NCBI RefSeq assembly: GCF_000317205.1
Contig: NZ_AJLK01000020.1
Location: forward strand, 1-64,000
Origin: Fischerella muscicola PCC 7414
Lineage (GTDB): Bacteria > Cyanobacteriota > Cyanobacteriia > Cyanobacteriales > Nostocaceae
Reading direction: 5' to 3'
DNA: 64,000 nt
Made by a program: the position numbers and the translations under genes. Shown piece after piece: positions 24,365-34,279 of the stretch (the first letter of the stretch is position 1; each line of letters begins with the position of its first letter). A model generated the notes under the pieces. That model saw only the letters and a list, made by a program, of their open reading frames with translations, was not told where the DNA came from and did no database searches.

Positions 24365-26401
24365 ATGCCAAAACAAATTATTATCGCGGAGCAGCATCAA
24401 ATAGCTGCCGTCTTTTCTGAAGATCAAATACAAGAATTAGTTGTTGCTACAGGTCATCACCAAATTGGTGATATCTACTTAGGAGTAGTAGAAAATGTAT
24501 TACCTGGGATAGATGCTGCTTTCGTAAATATCGGCGACCCAGAACGCAACGGATTTATTCACGTTACAGACTTAGGCCCATTACGGCTAAAGCGTACAGC
24601 AGCAGCCATCACAGAATTACTAGCACCACAACAAAAAGTCTTGGTGCAAGTAATGAAGGAGCCAACAGGAACAAAGGGGCCAAGGCTGACAGGAAACATT
24701 ACCTTACCCGGACGTTACGTCGTACTCATGCCCTACGGACGGGGTGTAAATTTATCCCGGCGAATCAAAAATGAAAATGAGCGTAACCGCTTGCGGGCAT
24801 TAGCAATTTTAATTAAACCTGCGGGGATGGGTTTGTTGGTTCGCACGGAAGCAGAAGGCAAACCAGAAGAAGCAATCATTGAGGATTTAGAAAACCTACA
24901 AAAACAATGGGAAGCTATTCAGCAAGAAGCAGTTTCTACCCGCGCCCCTGCACTGCTCAACCGGGATGATGACTTTATCCAGCGTGTATTGCGCGATATG
25001 TACGGTGCGGATGTCAACCGTATAGTCGTAGACTCCAGTACTGGCTTAAAACGGGTGAAGCAGTACTTGCAAAACTGGAGTGGTGGACAAGTACCACAAG
25101 GATTGTTAATCGACCACCACCGCGATCGCACAGCAATTTTAGAATACTTCCGGATCAACGCAGCGATCAAAGAAGCCCTGAAACCCAGAGTAGACCTCCC
25201 TTCTGGTGGCTACATTATCATCCAGCCCACCGAAGCATTAACAGTGATCGATGTCAACTCTGGTTCATTTACGCGATCAGCAACAGCTAGGGAAACAGTG
25301 TTGTGGACAAACTGCGAAGCTGCTACAGAAATAGCCCGCCAGCTACGTTTACGCAATATTGCTGGTGTGATCGTCGTTGATTTCATTGATATGGAAACAC
25401 GACGTGACCAACAGCACGTCCTGGAACACTTTAACAAAGCCCTGAAAGCAGACAAAGCTCGTCCTCAGATTGCTCAACTCACAGAACTGGGTCTAGTAGA
25501 ACTCACCCGTAAGCGTCAAGGCCAAAATATTTACGAATTGTTTAGCGAACCTTGCCAAACCTGTGGTGGTTTAGGGCATGTTGTGCATTTACCCGGAGAA
25601 ACAGAAAGTCGTTCAATTGCATCACCAGTCGAGTTACCAGAACGCTTTGTGTCTTTGCCTCACAGAGAACCCCGTCTGCCATCTCCTCGCTTGAGTGAAC
25701 CACGGGAAAGTTACGAAGGATTCGGGGAAGGATACGAACACGATACCGATTTAGGTGGATTGAATCTTAGCAACCATCCCAGCTATCAAGAAATTAGTGA
25801 TAGCAAAAGACGTCGTCGTCGTCGCATTGGAATCAATGGCGGTAATGGTAAAGAAGAACCACGCATCAATGGCAACCCGTTATCACTGGTGAATGAGCCA
25901 GATATGGACATTGATGCAGACAGAGACTTAGTAGAGCCTTCTGATCTACCAATACCTAATATTAATAAATCAGGTTGGGTGGAAAGAGGAGAACGAGCTA
26001 AAATCTCAAGACCAGAGATAGTCAAACCAGTGGTAGAACCACCGGAGATTGTCACCGTAGAAATGACACCACCGGAACAAGATGTGTACGCTTTGATGGG
26101 AGTTTCACCATTAGTGAAGTTGAACCGGGAAGTGAGAAATCCCAAGTCTGTGATTATTAACGTCACTCTGCCTGGTCAAGCTGCTACTATGCCCCCAGAA
26201 ACAACCCCGGAAGTCGTTGCTCAAACAGCAACTAGCACTATAGAGGCTCCTGTCGAAACAGAACCATCCCCACCAGTAGCAACTGAGACATCTGACTTGC
26301 CTATGATGGCAGATGAAACAGAAGCTACTGCCACTACTGTTGTCCGTCGTCGTCGCCGTCGTTCTTCTGCTTTGGAGACAGATTCAACAGATGAAAGCTA
26401 A
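24365..26401 (+). CDS. rne: Ribonuclease E (RNase E/G family)
   Basis: 678 residues, typical of cyanobacterial RNase E. The N-terminal S1 domain (about 35-120; GDIYLGVVENVLPGIDAAFVNIG) and RNase H/DNase I-like parts lead to the catalytic Asp296 (VIDVNSGSF) and Asp339 (VVDFIDME), matching the pair known from E. coli. The Zn-link CQTCGG follows near residue 398. The C-terminal half is low-complexity and basic or acidic by turns, and ends in an Arg-rich segment RRRRRRSSALE, the conserved motif reported to bind polynucleotide phosphorylase in cyanobacteria. It cuts single-stranded AU-rich RNA in mRNA decay and rRNA processing. rnhB follows after 24 bp, so the two are probably one operon. Confidence 0.95.
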   Translation: MPKQIIIAEQHQIAAVFSEDQIQELVVATGHHQIGDIYLGVVENVLPGIDAAFVNIGDPERNGFIHVTDLGPLRLKRTAAAITELLAPQQKVLVQVMKEPTGTKGPRLTGNITLPGRYVVLMPYGRGVNLSRRIKNENERNRLRALAILIKPAGMGLLVRTEAEGKPEEAIIEDLENLQKQWEAIQQEAVSTRAPALLNRDDDFIQRVLRDMYGADVNRIVVDSSTGLKRVKQYLQNWSGGQVPQGLLIDHHRDRTAILEYFRINAAIKEALKPRVDLPSGGYIIIQPTEALTVIDVNSGSFTRSATARETVLWTNCEAATEIARQLRLRNIAGVIVVDFIDMETRRDQQHVLEHFNKALKADKARPQIAQLTELGLVELTRKRQGQNIYELFSEPCQTCGGLGHVVHLPGETESRSIASPVELPERFVSLPHREPRLPSPRLSEPRESYEGFGEGYEHDTDLGGLNLSNHPSYQEISDSKRRRRRRIGINGGNGKEEPRINGNPLSLVNEPDMDIDADRDLVEPSDLPIPNINKSGWVERGERAKISRPEIVKPVVEPPEIVTVEMTPPEQDVYALMGVSPLVKLNREVRNPKSVIINVTLPGQAATMPPETTPEVVAQTATSTIEAPVETEPSPPVATETSDLPMMADETEATATTVVRRRRRRSSALETDSTDES

Positions 26402-26425
26402 AGCTAAAAGTTCAAAACATTGAAT

Positions 26426-27088
26426 ATGGCCAAGCTCAAGCCAGATAAAGCTTCTGTTGATTTGCCAACACTTCAGCAGCAAGCTAGTTGGCTAGAATTC
26501 TCCGCGTTTTCAGACATCTGTGGGCCAGTTGCAGGTGTGGATGAAGTAGGGCGGGGCTGTTTGTTTGGGCCTGTAGTTGCAGCAGCAGTGATATTACCAA
26601 ATGATGCTCTGCCTGCACTGATGGCAGCAAAAATCAAGGATAGTAAAAAGCTGTCTAGCTCTCGCAGAAGTAAGCTAGCTCAGCATATCCGGTCTGCTGC
26701 TATTGACTGTAAAATAGGCTTTGCTTCAGTTGTTGAAATTGACCAAATAAATATTTTGCAAGCTACACTTTTAGCGATGAAGCGAGCAGTGCTGAAGCTA
26801 AAGGTGCAGCCTACACTCTGCTTAATTGATGGTAAGCAATCAATTAAAGATTTGCCACTCCTGCAACAAAATATTGTCAAGGGAGACGAGCGATCGCTGG
26901 CTATTGCTGCTGCTAGTATTATTGCTAAGGTGTGGCGAGACGAGTTAATCGTGCGGCTTGCCTCTAAATATCCCATGTACGACTTGGAGCAAAACAAAGG
27001 TTATGGAAGTCCAAAGCATTTGCTAGCGCTGCAAGAACATGGGCCTTCACCTTTACATCGCAGGTCTTTTCGTCCTTGTCGAATTTAA
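26426..27088 (+). CDS. rnhB: Ribonuclease HII
   Basis: 220 residues from ATG 26426 (TTG 26420 is an alternative). The RNase HII signature GVDEVGRGCLFGPVVAAAVIL supplies the first Asp-Glu pair, and later KDSKKLSS, CLIDGK and AAASIIAKVWRDELI carry the rest of the active site. It removes ribonucleotides and RNA primers from DNA-RNA hybrids in the cytoplasm, with metal ions. The very short spacing after rne indicates co-transcription. Complete and of normal length. Confidence 0.93.
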   Translation: MAKLKPDKASVDLPTLQQQASWLEFSAFSDICGPVAGVDEVGRGCLFGPVVAAAVILPNDALPALMAAKIKDSKKLSSSRRSKLAQHIRSAAIDCKIGFASVVEIDQINILQATLLAMKRAVLKLKVQPTLCLIDGKQSIKDLPLLQQNIVKGDERSLAIAAASIIAKVWRDELIVRLASKYPMYDLEQNKGYGSPKHLLALQEHGPSPLHRRSFRPCRI

Positions 27089-27206
27089 TGGACAAGGGAG
27101 AGGGAAGAAGACGCGGAGAATGTTTCTCTAACTTCCCCTTCCATGTCCCCCAAGTCGTCCTCCTTGTCCCCTGCGTTCCCCCTCCCCCTACCAGTCTCGA
27201 CGATGA
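27089..27206. repeat. Purine/pyrimidine repeat-like spacer
   Basis: GACAAGGGAGAGGGAAGAAG is followed by the pyrimidine-rich complement-like CCATGTCCCCCAAGTCGTCC and CCTTGTCCCCTGCG. The two halves can fold back on each other and may end both convergent transcripts. The vocabulary is the same as that of the in-frame repeats at 22.8 kb. Confidence 0.5.
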
Positions 27207-27800
27207 TTACTCAATATTGAGAATGGGTAACTCTGGATTTTGATCATCACTAATCAGCTTTCCTTCTTGGGTTTGCAACATTACCCAGCGACGATAATCA
27301 GCTATTAATTGATGTAGCAGTCTTTGCTTAATCGTTAAGAGTACACTTTTCAATAAACCGTTGCCTGTGGTTTCTAAAATGGGTTTGGGAGTAAAGGAAA
27401 ATGGTGGTGGTAACTCTACCTCGACTTCTAAATCCGCTCTGCCTCGTAAATAAGTGCCAGTGCTTAATTGATATGGTGATAAATACCCTTTTAAATTTAG
27501 ATTGAAGCGCTGGTTAATATACTCAATACCAAGGATTTCACAACCTTGCGATCGCAAATGAATTTTACCATTAGATTCTGCCCAAACTTTCATGTCTACG
27601 GTAGGCTGAATACTGAGTGACATAAAAGCAAGGGGACGCATTTTTAAACGAAAAATATCATCAGCTAAGGGCTGGATTCGATTCGTGTCTACTAATGCAT
27701 AAACCAGACGTCGGGGCTGACGCAAGTAGTGTTGAATGGGAATAGGCTGTTGTGGAACAGCAATTTCTACCGATTGGGAAGCGGTAAATTTGGTAGACAT
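27207..27800 (-). CDS. DUF1997 domain-containing protein
   Basis: 197 residues, soluble. The sequence fits the DUF1997 family of cyanobacteria and plastids: HYLRQPRRLVYALVDTNRIQ, FRLKMRPLAFMSLSIQPTVD, then a beta-rich centre and KQRLLHQLIADYRRWV near the end. The domain resembles lipid- or pigment-binding START/SRPBCC-like folds in its beta-then-helix order, but that is only an impression. No role is known. It has its own promoter region (590-bp spacer) and converges with rnhB. Confidence 0.8.
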   Translation of the reverse strand: MSTKFTASQSVEIAVPQQPIPIQHYLRQPRRLVYALVDTNRIQPLADDIFRLKMRPLAFMSLSIQPTVDMKVWAESNGKIHLRSQGCEILGIEYINQRFNLNLKGYLSPYQLSTGTYLRGRADLEVEVELPPPFSFTPKPILETTGNGLLKSVLLTIKQRLLHQLIADYRRWVMLQTQEGKLISDDQNPELPILNIE

Positions 27801-28393
27801 GCGTTCATGAAAATAATTGTTTTATAATTCTATTATTTTTTAATTTCTGGGGTTTTTGATAAAAAATCAGAGTAAGCGACTAAAAATTTTTTTCAATGAG
27901 TATTGACTGAGAGTCATATATTATAAATTAAAAATAACGCCTAATGTGAACTGAATAAGCAATATAAGGTTTTTGCGTAATTGACTAGAATTTGATTTGA
28001 TTAACGAACACAGATACACATAGATACACACCGATAATCTATCTGTATTCATCTGTGTTCATCTGTGTTCGATTATAAAAACATGATTGTTGTCATAGTT
28101 TTAATTTACATAAGGCGTAAATTTATATTTTAATTACTTTGTCTTTTATTTGCAGCTAGGTGACTATAGGTTATAAAGTCTATTCTATCAAGTATTAGGT
28201 GCAAATTTTCCCATTCAAGTTTTTATTCTCAACAGAGATTGAAAAAGTATCTACCAAATCTGAAGTGCAGACTTCGTGCAGAGAAATTTTAGCAGTTTGG
28301 ATTTAGGATAGAAGTCTCTATTCCCTAACTAACTTTCTTTAGCATCACTACCTTTTGCCACCCTAAACAAACTTACATTTTCAATAAAACCTC
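27801..28393. other. Divergent intergenic region containing an inverted repeat
   Basis: 593 bp with the promoters of the DUF1997 gene and pheA. Apart from the ATCTGTGTTC-family inverted repeat at 28005-28071 I see nothing but AT-rich DNA. Confidence 0.5.
28005..28071. repeat. Inverted repeat of the ATCTGTGTTC family
   Basis: CGAACACAGAT at the left pairs exactly with ATCTGTGTTCG at the right. Inside are further ATCTGT words (ATAGAT...ATCTAT), giving a long stem. Related elements are at 9211-9263 and 45646-45691. Confidence 0.7.
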
Positions 28394-29260
28394 ATGACTC
28401 TATCGATCGCACATTTAGGCCCCCCTGGCACTTACGCAGAACAAGCAGCACTTTTGTATGTCAGCTGGTTGAGCAAAAATCAAGGACTTAAGGCTATTTT
28501 ATGTCCTTATCCTAGTATTGCCCAAACACTGCGAGCTGTCGCCCAATCTCAGGTACACCTGGCTGTTGTACCTGTAGAAAATTCGATTGAAGGCAGTGTG
28601 ACTATGACTATGGACACCCTATGGCAACTGGACAATTTACAAATTCAGTTGGCTTTAGTGATACCAATTGTTCACACTTTGATTTCCTGCGCTCATAGCC
28701 TAGAAAGCATTAAAACAGTTTATTCTCACCCGCAAGCTTTAGCACAATGCCAAAAATGGTTGGAGGAATTTCTGCCAAGGGTGCAGATAATTCCTGCTAA
28801 TTCTACAACCGAGGCATTGCAAACACTCAAGCAAGATTTGACAGCAGCAGCTATCTCCTCTGAGCGAGCAGCACAACTTTATAATTTACCTGTACTAGTC
28901 AATGGCATCAACGATTACCCAGAAAACTGTACTCGCTTTTGGGTAGTAAGTCAGGGTGATATGCCTAATAGTTATGAAAAATCTTCTCTCAAAATTAGCC
29001 ACACTTCCCTAGGTTTTAGCGTTGGTGCTAATGTACCGGGAGCCTTAGTTAAGCCACTACAAGTATTTGCCGAATTAGGTATTAACCTGAGTCGAATTGA
29101 GTCTCGTCCGACAAAGCGATCGTTAGGGGAATACTTATTTTTTATCGACGCAGAAGCAGACACATCTCAAGCCCAAATGCAATCTGCTTTACAAGAATTA
29201 ACTAAATACACAGAAATACTAAAAATCTTTGGCAGTTATGGTGTTTTGCCTATGGGTTAG
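28394..29260 (+). CDS. pheA: Prephenate dehydratase
   Basis: 288 residues with a catalytic domain (1-185) and a C-terminal ACT domain (200-285). GPPGTYAEQAAL, VPVENSIEGSV and the catalytic NCTRFWV (Thr-Arg-Phe) mark the dehydratase. GALVKPLQVFAELGINLSRI followed by ESRP is the Phe-binding ACT signature, so feedback inhibition by phenylalanine is expected. It converts prephenate to phenylpyruvate in phenylalanine synthesis, in the cytoplasm. No chorismate mutase domain is fused. Start ATG 28394. Confidence 0.93.
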   Translation: MTLSIAHLGPPGTYAEQAALLYVSWLSKNQGLKAILCPYPSIAQTLRAVAQSQVHLAVVPVENSIEGSVTMTMDTLWQLDNLQIQLALVIPIVHTLISCAHSLESIKTVYSHPQALAQCQKWLEEFLPRVQIIPANSTTEALQTLKQDLTAAAISSERAAQLYNLPVLVNGINDYPENCTRFWVVSQGDMPNSYEKSSLKISHTSLGFSVGANVPGALVKPLQVFAELGINLSRIESRPTKRSLGEYLFFIDAEADTSQAQMQSALQELTKYTEILKIFGSYGVLPMG

Positions 29261-29284
29261 TTATTAGTTGATAGTGGTTAGTGG

Positions 29285-29318
29285 TAACTACTAACTACTA
29301 ACTACTAACTACTAACCA
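29285..29318. repeat. TAACTAC heptanucleotide array
   Basis: Four to five units of TAACTAC between the convergent pheA and Lon-domain genes. Heptameric, like the STRR families. Confidence 0.75.
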
Positions 29319-29319
29319 C

Positions 29320-29970
29320 TCACAACTTCTGATTAAAAGTGTCTTTGAGAACAGTACGAGCTGCTAAGTGATTACGAGTAGAAGTCAAAATTTCTGTTTC
29401 CCGTTCTAAACGAGCAACAGTGTCTTGCATTTCTAGTAACGCTTGCTGCTCTAAAGGTACACCCAAGAGATTACTTGCTACCCAATAGGATAGTTCTAGA
29501 GGTAAATCAGGTAAATCTTCTGGTAGTTCGATCTGTTGTTCAGTTAACTTGGCTGACAGACGAACAACATCTCGTAACAACTGACTTAGTTCGCTAGCCA
29601 AAGGACGCAAATCTTTTGTTGGCGGGTGATCTTCAATCCATTCGACTAAACCAACGGGGTAAGGCTTCTCACGCACATACTCTAAAACGCGAAACCTTTG
29701 TTGCCCCAAAGTGATCATTTTCATCCGATCATCTTGTAGTCGCTGAAAATGAACAATTTCAGCACAACAACCGACATTTGCGATCATGCCTTTAACCGGA
29801 TCGACCATTAATACACCAAACCTGCGATCACTTTCCAGAATTGTGTTCATCATAATTCTGTAGCGAAATTCAAAGATGTGCAGGGGTAACTGCTTTGTGG
29901 GGAACAAAACTACTTCTGACAAAGGGAACAGAGGTAGCTCACGAACGGCAATTTTAGAAGAGGATGTCAT
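29320..29970 (-). CDS. Lon N-terminal (substrate-binding) domain protein
   Basis: 216 residues consisting of the LON substrate-binding domain alone: LPLFPLSEVVLFPTKQLPLHIFEFRYRIM, then VGCCAEIV, MKMITLGQQRFRVLEYV and a helical C-terminus (LEMQDTVARLERETEIL). There is no AAA+ or Ser/Lys protease domain, so it is not Lon itself. Stand-alone proteins of this type are common in cyanobacteria and may act as adaptors or chaperones. Cytoplasmic. It lies between pheA and the ribosomal cluster. Confidence 0.88.
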   Translation of the reverse strand: MTSSSKIAVRELPLFPLSEVVLFPTKQLPLHIFEFRYRIMMNTILESDRRFGVLMVDPVKGMIANVGCCAEIVHFQRLQDDRMKMITLGQQRFRVLEYVREKPYPVGLVEWIEDHPPTKDLRPLASELSQLLRDVVRLSAKLTEQQIELPEDLPDLPLELSYWVASNLLGVPLEQQALLEMQDTVARLERETEILTSTRNHLAARTVLKDTFNQKL

Positions 29971-30092
29971 TTTTACCTTGTTACGACTTTGGTATAAGTT
30001 TTATCTGATGATTCTCTTTAAAATATTCTTTTATTTTTTGCTTTTGCCGCACTATGTCTACATTCTATCATCTGTTTCCCAGCTAATAAAAA

Positions 30093-30117
30093 GCCCTGAA
30101 GATATATCTTTCAGGGC
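30093..30117 (-). terminator. Intrinsic terminator of the ribosomal protein cluster
   Basis: Read on the minus strand, GCCCTGAAAGATATATCTTCAGGGC-type hairpin arms (GCCCTGAA / TTCAGGGC) are followed by TTTTTATT. It lies 313 bp beyond the rpsJ stop, after repeat insertions, and would end the rpsL-rpsJ transcript. Confidence 0.7.
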
Positions 30118-30182
30118 AAGGTAAATATTCACACATTTATTTGTTGATTGTTGGTTGTTGGTTGTTGTTTGGATGAAAACAA

Positions 30183-30302
30183 TAGACTTCTTGCAAAAAT
30201 AAAAATAACCTCTCCCCAACCTTAAGCGAAACGGGGAGGGAGTAAGATTTCCCCGTTTCGGGGGGATTAAGGGGGGTTAATTCGATTTTGACAAGAAGTC
30301 TA
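30183..30302. mobile_element. MITE-like element with 11-bp terminal inverted repeats
   Basis: A 120-bp unit bounded by TAGACTTCTTG and CAAGAAGTCTA. Inside are G/C-rich inverted segments (CTCCCCAACCTTAAGCG, GGGGGGATTAAGGGGGGTT), with no coding capacity. The ends and size fit a non-autonomous element or a long hairpin repeat; the outer TA could be part of a duplicated TA target. It sits inside the transcribed 3' region of the ribosomal cluster. Confidence 0.5.
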
Positions 30303-30303
30303 A

Positions 30304-30413
30304 TCAACAATCGACTCATTGAGCTTGCTGTTTGGCACATCCAACCAACAAACAACTATCAACAATCGACTCATTGAGCTTGCTGTTTGGCACATCCAAC
30401 CAACAAACAACTA
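30304..30413. repeat. Perfect 55-bp tandem duplication
   Basis: Two identical adjacent 55-bp copies (30304-30358, 30359-30413), starting TCAACAATCGACTCATTGAG and ending CAACAAACAACTA, with the first bases of a third copy after them. No mismatch is visible, so the duplication is recent. It lies just after the rpsJ stop codon. Confidence 0.85.
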
Positions 30414-30429
30414 TCAACTACCAACTAAT

Positions 30430-30747
30430 TTAGAGTTTTACTTCAATATCCACACCTGAGGGCAAATCTAGTTTCATCAAAGCATCAATAGTTTTAGAAG
30501 AAGGCTGATAAATATCAATAATGCGGCGATGGGTGCGGGTTTCAAAGTGTTCTCGTGAATCTTTATCCACGTGTGGCGATCGCAGCACACAGTAGATCCG
30601 GCGTTTTGTAGGTAAGGGAATCGGGCCAATCGCTGTAGCATTGGTACGGTTTGCAGTATCTACAATCTTCTCGCAAGATGTATCTAGTAAGCGACGGTCA
30701 AATGCCTGTAAGCGAATTCTAATCTTTTGCTGCTGCAAAGTAGCCAT
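30430..30747 (-). CDS. rpsJ: 30S ribosomal protein S10
   Basis: 105 residues, normal length. [22 protein letters not shown] and [35 protein letters not shown] are characteristic. Part of the 30S head (and of NusB/S10 antitermination in other bacteria). It is the last gene of the str-type cluster, as usual in cyanobacteria, where rpsJ is next to tuf rather than in the S10 operon. 201 bp with a hairpin separate it from tuf. Confidence 0.96.
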   Translation of the reverse strand: MATLQQQKIRIRLQAFDRRLLDTSCEKIVDTANRTNATAIGPIPLPTKRRIYCVLRSPHVDKDSREHFETRTHRRIIDIYQPSSKTIDALMKLDLPSGVDIEVKL

Positions 30748-30778
30748 TTTCGGTTGTCCTGGTTCTGATGAATTGTAA

Positions 30779-30926
30779 TTGGGGGTATAGGGGTATGAGA
30801 GTGTGGGGGTGTAGATGAGTAGGGTAATTATTTTCCCCTAAACCCTTAAACTCTTACCCCCTTACACCCTTAAATATTTGGGGGAATATAAAGGAGCAGA
30901 GAGGAATTATACCACCTCTGCTCCTT
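30779..30926. repeat. tuf-rpsJ spacer: repeat-like tract and 11-bp stem hairpin
   Basis: AAGGAGCAGAG (30891-30901) pairs perfectly with CTCTGCTCCTT (30916-30926) 23 bp after the tuf stop codon. Only TATATT follows on the minus strand, so it is a weak terminator or an mRNA-processing or attenuation site between tuf and rpsJ. From 30779 to 30870 there are G-rich, then C-rich heptamer-like tracts (GGGGGTATAGGGG; CCTTAAACTCTTACCCC). Confidence 0.55.
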
Positions 30927-30948
30927 GTTTAATCAAGATAAACAGATG

Positions 30949-32178
30949 CTATTTGACAATCTTGGAAACAACGCCAGCACCGATGGTACGACCACCTTCA
31001 CGGATAGCGAAGCGCATTCCTTGTTCGATAGCGATCGGGTTGATCAGTTCTACTGTCATCTTAATCCGGTCTCCGGGCATAACCATTTCTGCGGCACTGC
31101 CGTCATCGGAGGTAAAGGTCTTGATAGTGCCAGTTACGTCGGTTGTCCGTACATAGAACTGGGGACGATAACCTGCGAAGAAAGGAGTTTTACGACCGCC
31201 TTCTTTCTCGGTGAGAACGTACACTTCCCCTTCAAACTCAGTATGAGGAGTGATAGAACCAGGCTTAGCGATTACCATGCCCCGTTCAATATCGGTTTTT
31301 TGGACACCGCGCAACAGTATACCGGCGTTATCTCCAGCCATACCTTCTTCGAGACTCTTCTTGAACATCTCGATACCAGTGACGGTGGTAGCACGAGTTG
31401 GTTTAATACCAACCAGTTCCACGTTATCGCCGATTTTGACTTTACCCCGTTCAATACGTCCGGTTGCTACTGTACCACGACCTGTAATTGAGAACACGTC
31501 TTCTACAGCCATCAAGAAGGGCTTGTCAACATCACGCTCTGGTGTGGGGATGTAAGAATCTACAGCATCCATCAGTTCGTAGATTTTATCTACCCACTTG
31601 TTTTCACCCCGTTGTGTTTTGGGGTTAGCTGTCATTTGTTCTAGAGCTTGTAGACCAGAACCTTTGATCACAGGGATGTCGTCACCAGGAAAATCATAGC
31701 TGGAAAGTAGTTCACGAACTTCCAACTCTACCAGTTCCAACAATTCTTCGTCATCCACCATGTCTTCTTTGTTTAGGAAGACTACTAGGTTGGGTACACC
31801 CACCTGGCGTGCTAGTAGAATGTGTTCGCGGGTTTGGGGCATTGGGCCATCCGCTGCGGAAACCACGAGGATTGCACCATCCATCTGCGCCGCACCAGTG
31901 ATCATGTTCTTCACATAGTCAGCATGTCCGGGACAGTCAACGTGAGCATAGTGACGATTGTCGGTTTCATACTCAACGTGAGCGGTATTAATAGTAATAC
32001 CCCGCGCTTTTTCTTCGGGTGCGTTATCGATTTGGTCGTAACCTTTACCGGTAGCCTTACCGATCGCAGCCAAAGTCATGGTGATAGCTGCTGTTAATGT
32101 GGTTTTACCGTGGTCAACGTGGCCAATAGTGCCGATATTAACGTGGGGTTTAGTCCTTTCAAACTTTGCGCGTGCCAT
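30949..32178 (-). CDS. tuf: Elongation factor Tu
   Basis: 409 residues. All GTPase motifs are present: [43 protein letters not shown] and the following GSGLQAL. Domains 2 and 3 contain [13 protein letters not shown] and the AA-tRNA/EF-Ts-contacting C-terminus ([18 protein letters not shown]). It carries aminoacyl-tRNA to the ribosome. The gene starts 22 bp after fusA, so they are co-transcribed. A complete, normal copy; the cyanobacterial insert (about residues 182-191, [10 protein letters not shown]) is present. Confidence 0.97.
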   Translation of the reverse strand: MARAKFERTKPHVNIGTIGHVDHGKTTLTAAITMTLAAIGKATGKGYDQIDNAPEEKARGITINTAHVEYETDNRHYAHVDCPGHADYVKNMITGAAQMDGAILVVSAADGPMPQTREHILLARQVGVPNLVVFLNKEDMVDDEELLELVELEVRELLSSYDFPGDDIPVIKGSGLQALEQMTANPKTQRGENKWVDKIYELMDAVDSYIPTPERDVDKPFLMAVEDVFSITGRGTVATGRIERGKVKIGDNVELVGIKPTRATTVTGIEMFKKSLEEGMAGDNAGILLRGVQKTDIERGMVIAKPGSITPHTEFEGEVYVLTEKEGGRKTPFFAGYRPQFYVRTTDVTGTIKTFTSDDGSAAEMVMPGDRIKMTVELINPIAIEQGMRFAIREGGRTIGAGVVSKIVK

Positions 32179-32200
32179 GAATGCTCGTTTCCTTTTTTAA

Positions 32201-34279
32201 TTAAGCGTTCCCTTTGCTTTTAGCTATGATTGCCTCAGCCACGTTGCGAGGCACTTCATCGTAGTGGCTAAATTCCATCGAGAATATGCCTCGACCTTGG
32301 GTCTTCGACCGGATGTCAGTGGCGTAGCCAAACATTTCTGCCAATGGGACTTTAGCAGTCACTTTGGCGATACCCTGCTCGGAACCCATCCCCTCAATTT
32401 GTCCACGACGGGAATTGAGGTCGCCCATCACATCCCCAAGGAAGTTTTCGGGAACTTCAACCTCAACTTTCATCATAGGCTCTAAAAGGACAGGTGAAGC
32501 TTTCATTACAGCTTCTTTCATTGCCATTGAGCCAGCGATTTTGAAGGCCATTTCCGAGGAGTCCACTTCGTGGTAAGACCCATCAACCAGGGTAGCTTTG
32601 ACGTCAATTAGCGGATATCCAGCTAGAATACCCGATTCACAGGTTTCTTTCATACCTGCTTCTACTGGCGAGATGTACTCTTTCGGTACAGCACCACCAA
32701 CAATCTTGGAGACGAATTCAAAGCCGCTTCCTGGTTCTCCTGGTTCTAGGTCAATTACTACATGACCATACTGACCTTTACCACCGCTTTGACGGATGAA
32801 TTTACCTTCAATTCTGCTGACGTGTTTGCGAATGGTTTCACGGTAAGCTACTTGTGGCGCACCGACATTAGCTTCTACCTTGAATTCCCGCAACATCCGG
32901 TCTACCAGAATTTCTAGGTGCAACTCTCCCATTCCAGCAATCACGGTTTGGTTGGTTTCCGGATCGACGTTGACGCGGAAGGTCGGATCTTCTTCGGAGA
33001 GAGCTTGTAGAGCTTTGGACAGTTTGTCCATGTCGTTTTTGGTTTTAGGCTCTACCGCTACCGAGATTACAGGCTCTGGAATGAATAGAGATTCCAGAAT
33101 TACTGGTGAACTTTCATCAGTGAGGGTGTCACCTGTTAAAGTCTCTTTCAAACCTAGTGCGGCTCCCAAATCCCCTGCTCTGAGTTCATCTACGTCAATC
33201 CGGTCATCTGCCTTTAAAACCACCAAACGAGAAATTCTTTCTTTCTTGTTCTTGGTGGCGTTAAGGACGTAGCTACCCTTTTTCAAAACGCCGGAATAAA
33301 CACGAACGAAAGTCAGACGACCGTAAGGGTCTGCCATAATCTTGAACGCCAGCGCTGCCAAGGGTTCGTTGTCATCGGCATGGCGTTCCACTGTTTCGCC
33401 ATTGGGCAGTGTACCTTGAATTGGAGGTACGTCAGGGGGGGCAGGCAGGTAATCTACTACTGCATCAAGGAGTAATTGTACACCTTTGTTTTTGAAGGCA
33501 GAACCACAAAGCATGGGCACAATCGTACCAGCAATCGTGCCTTTACGTAGAGCAGTACGGATTTCTTCCTCTGTGAGTTCCTCACCTTCAAAGTACTTGG
33601 TCATCAAGTCGTCATCAGTTTCAGCTACCGCTTCAATTAGCTTGGTACGGTACTCTTCGACCAGTTCCTGCATGTCTGCGGGAATATCCTCTTCCTTGAT
33701 GTCTGTTCCTTGGTCATTGGTGTAGATATAAGCCCGCATCTTCACAAGATCAACTAGACCCAGGAAATCGCTTTCGCTACCAATAGGCAGTTGAACAGGA
33801 ATAGCGTTAGCCCGCAAGCGATCGCGCACTTGTTCGTAAACTTTGTAGAAGTTTGCGCCTGTGCGATCCATCTTGTTAACAAAGACGATACGGGGAACCC
33901 TGTAGCGATCCGCTTGACGCCATACTGTTTCTGTTTGCGGTTGCACACCACCCACAGAACATAAAACTGTGATTACACCATCCAAAACGCGCATGGAACG
34001 TTCCACTTCAATTGTGAAGTCTACGTGTCCTGGAGTGTCGATAATGTTAATTTGATGATCTCTCCAACTGCTACTAATGGCAGCAGCTGTAATAGTAATT
34101 CCCCGCTCTCGCTCCTGATCCATCCAGTCTGTGACAGCGGTTCCCTCATGGACTTCACCAATTTTATGAATTATGCCAGAGTAAAATAAAATTCTCTCTG
34201 TTGTTGTTGTCTTGCCCGCATCTATATGCGCCGCAATACCGATATTGCGTACTTTCTCTAGCGGGTTCGTACGTGCCAC
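32201..34279 (-). CDS. fusA: Elongation factor G
   Basis: 692 residues. Domain I has [37 protein letters not shown] and [10 protein letters not shown]. Domains III-V follow, with [14 protein letters not shown] and [28 protein letters not shown] typical of translocating EF-G. It drives ribosome translocation with GTP. 22 bp before tuf and 150 bp after rpsG. It appears complete and canonical. Confidence 0.97.
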   Translation of the reverse strand: MARTNPLEKVRNIGIAAHIDAGKTTTTERILFYSGIIHKIGEVHEGTAVTDWMDQERERGITITAAAISSSWRDHQINIIDTPGHVDFTIEVERSMRVLDGVITVLCSVGGVQPQTETVWRQADRYRVPRIVFVNKMDRTGANFYKVYEQVRDRLRANAIPVQLPIGSESDFLGLVDLVKMRAYIYTNDQGTDIKEEDIPADMQELVEEYRTKLIEAVAETDDDLMTKYFEGEELTEEEIRTALRKGTIAGTIVPMLCGSAFKNKGVQLLLDAVVDYLPAPPDVPPIQGTLPNGETVERHADDNEPLAALAFKIMADPYGRLTFVRVYSGVLKKGSYVLNATKNKKERISRLVVLKADDRIDVDELRAGDLGAALGLKETLTGDTLTDESSPVILESLFIPEPVISVAVEPKTKNDMDKLSKALQALSEEDPTFRVNVDPETNQTVIAGMGELHLEILVDRMLREFKVEANVGAPQVAYRETIRKHVSRIEGKFIRQSGGKGQYGHVVIDLEPGEPGSGFEFVSKIVGGAVPKEYISPVEAGMKETCESGILAGYPLIDVKATLVDGSYHEVDSSEMAFKIAGSMAMKEAVMKASPVLLEPMMKVEVEVPENFLGDVMGDLNSRRGQIEGMGSEQGIAKVTAKVPLAEMFGYATDIRSKTQGRGIFSMEFSHYDEVPRNVAEAIIAKSKGNA

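Noticed and set aside
29971-30092. Extra gene between the Lon-domain gene and the ribosomal terminator
   Set aside because: The open plus-strand frame overlaps the promoter side of the Lon-domain gene and is rich in Phe/Leu, with no motif.
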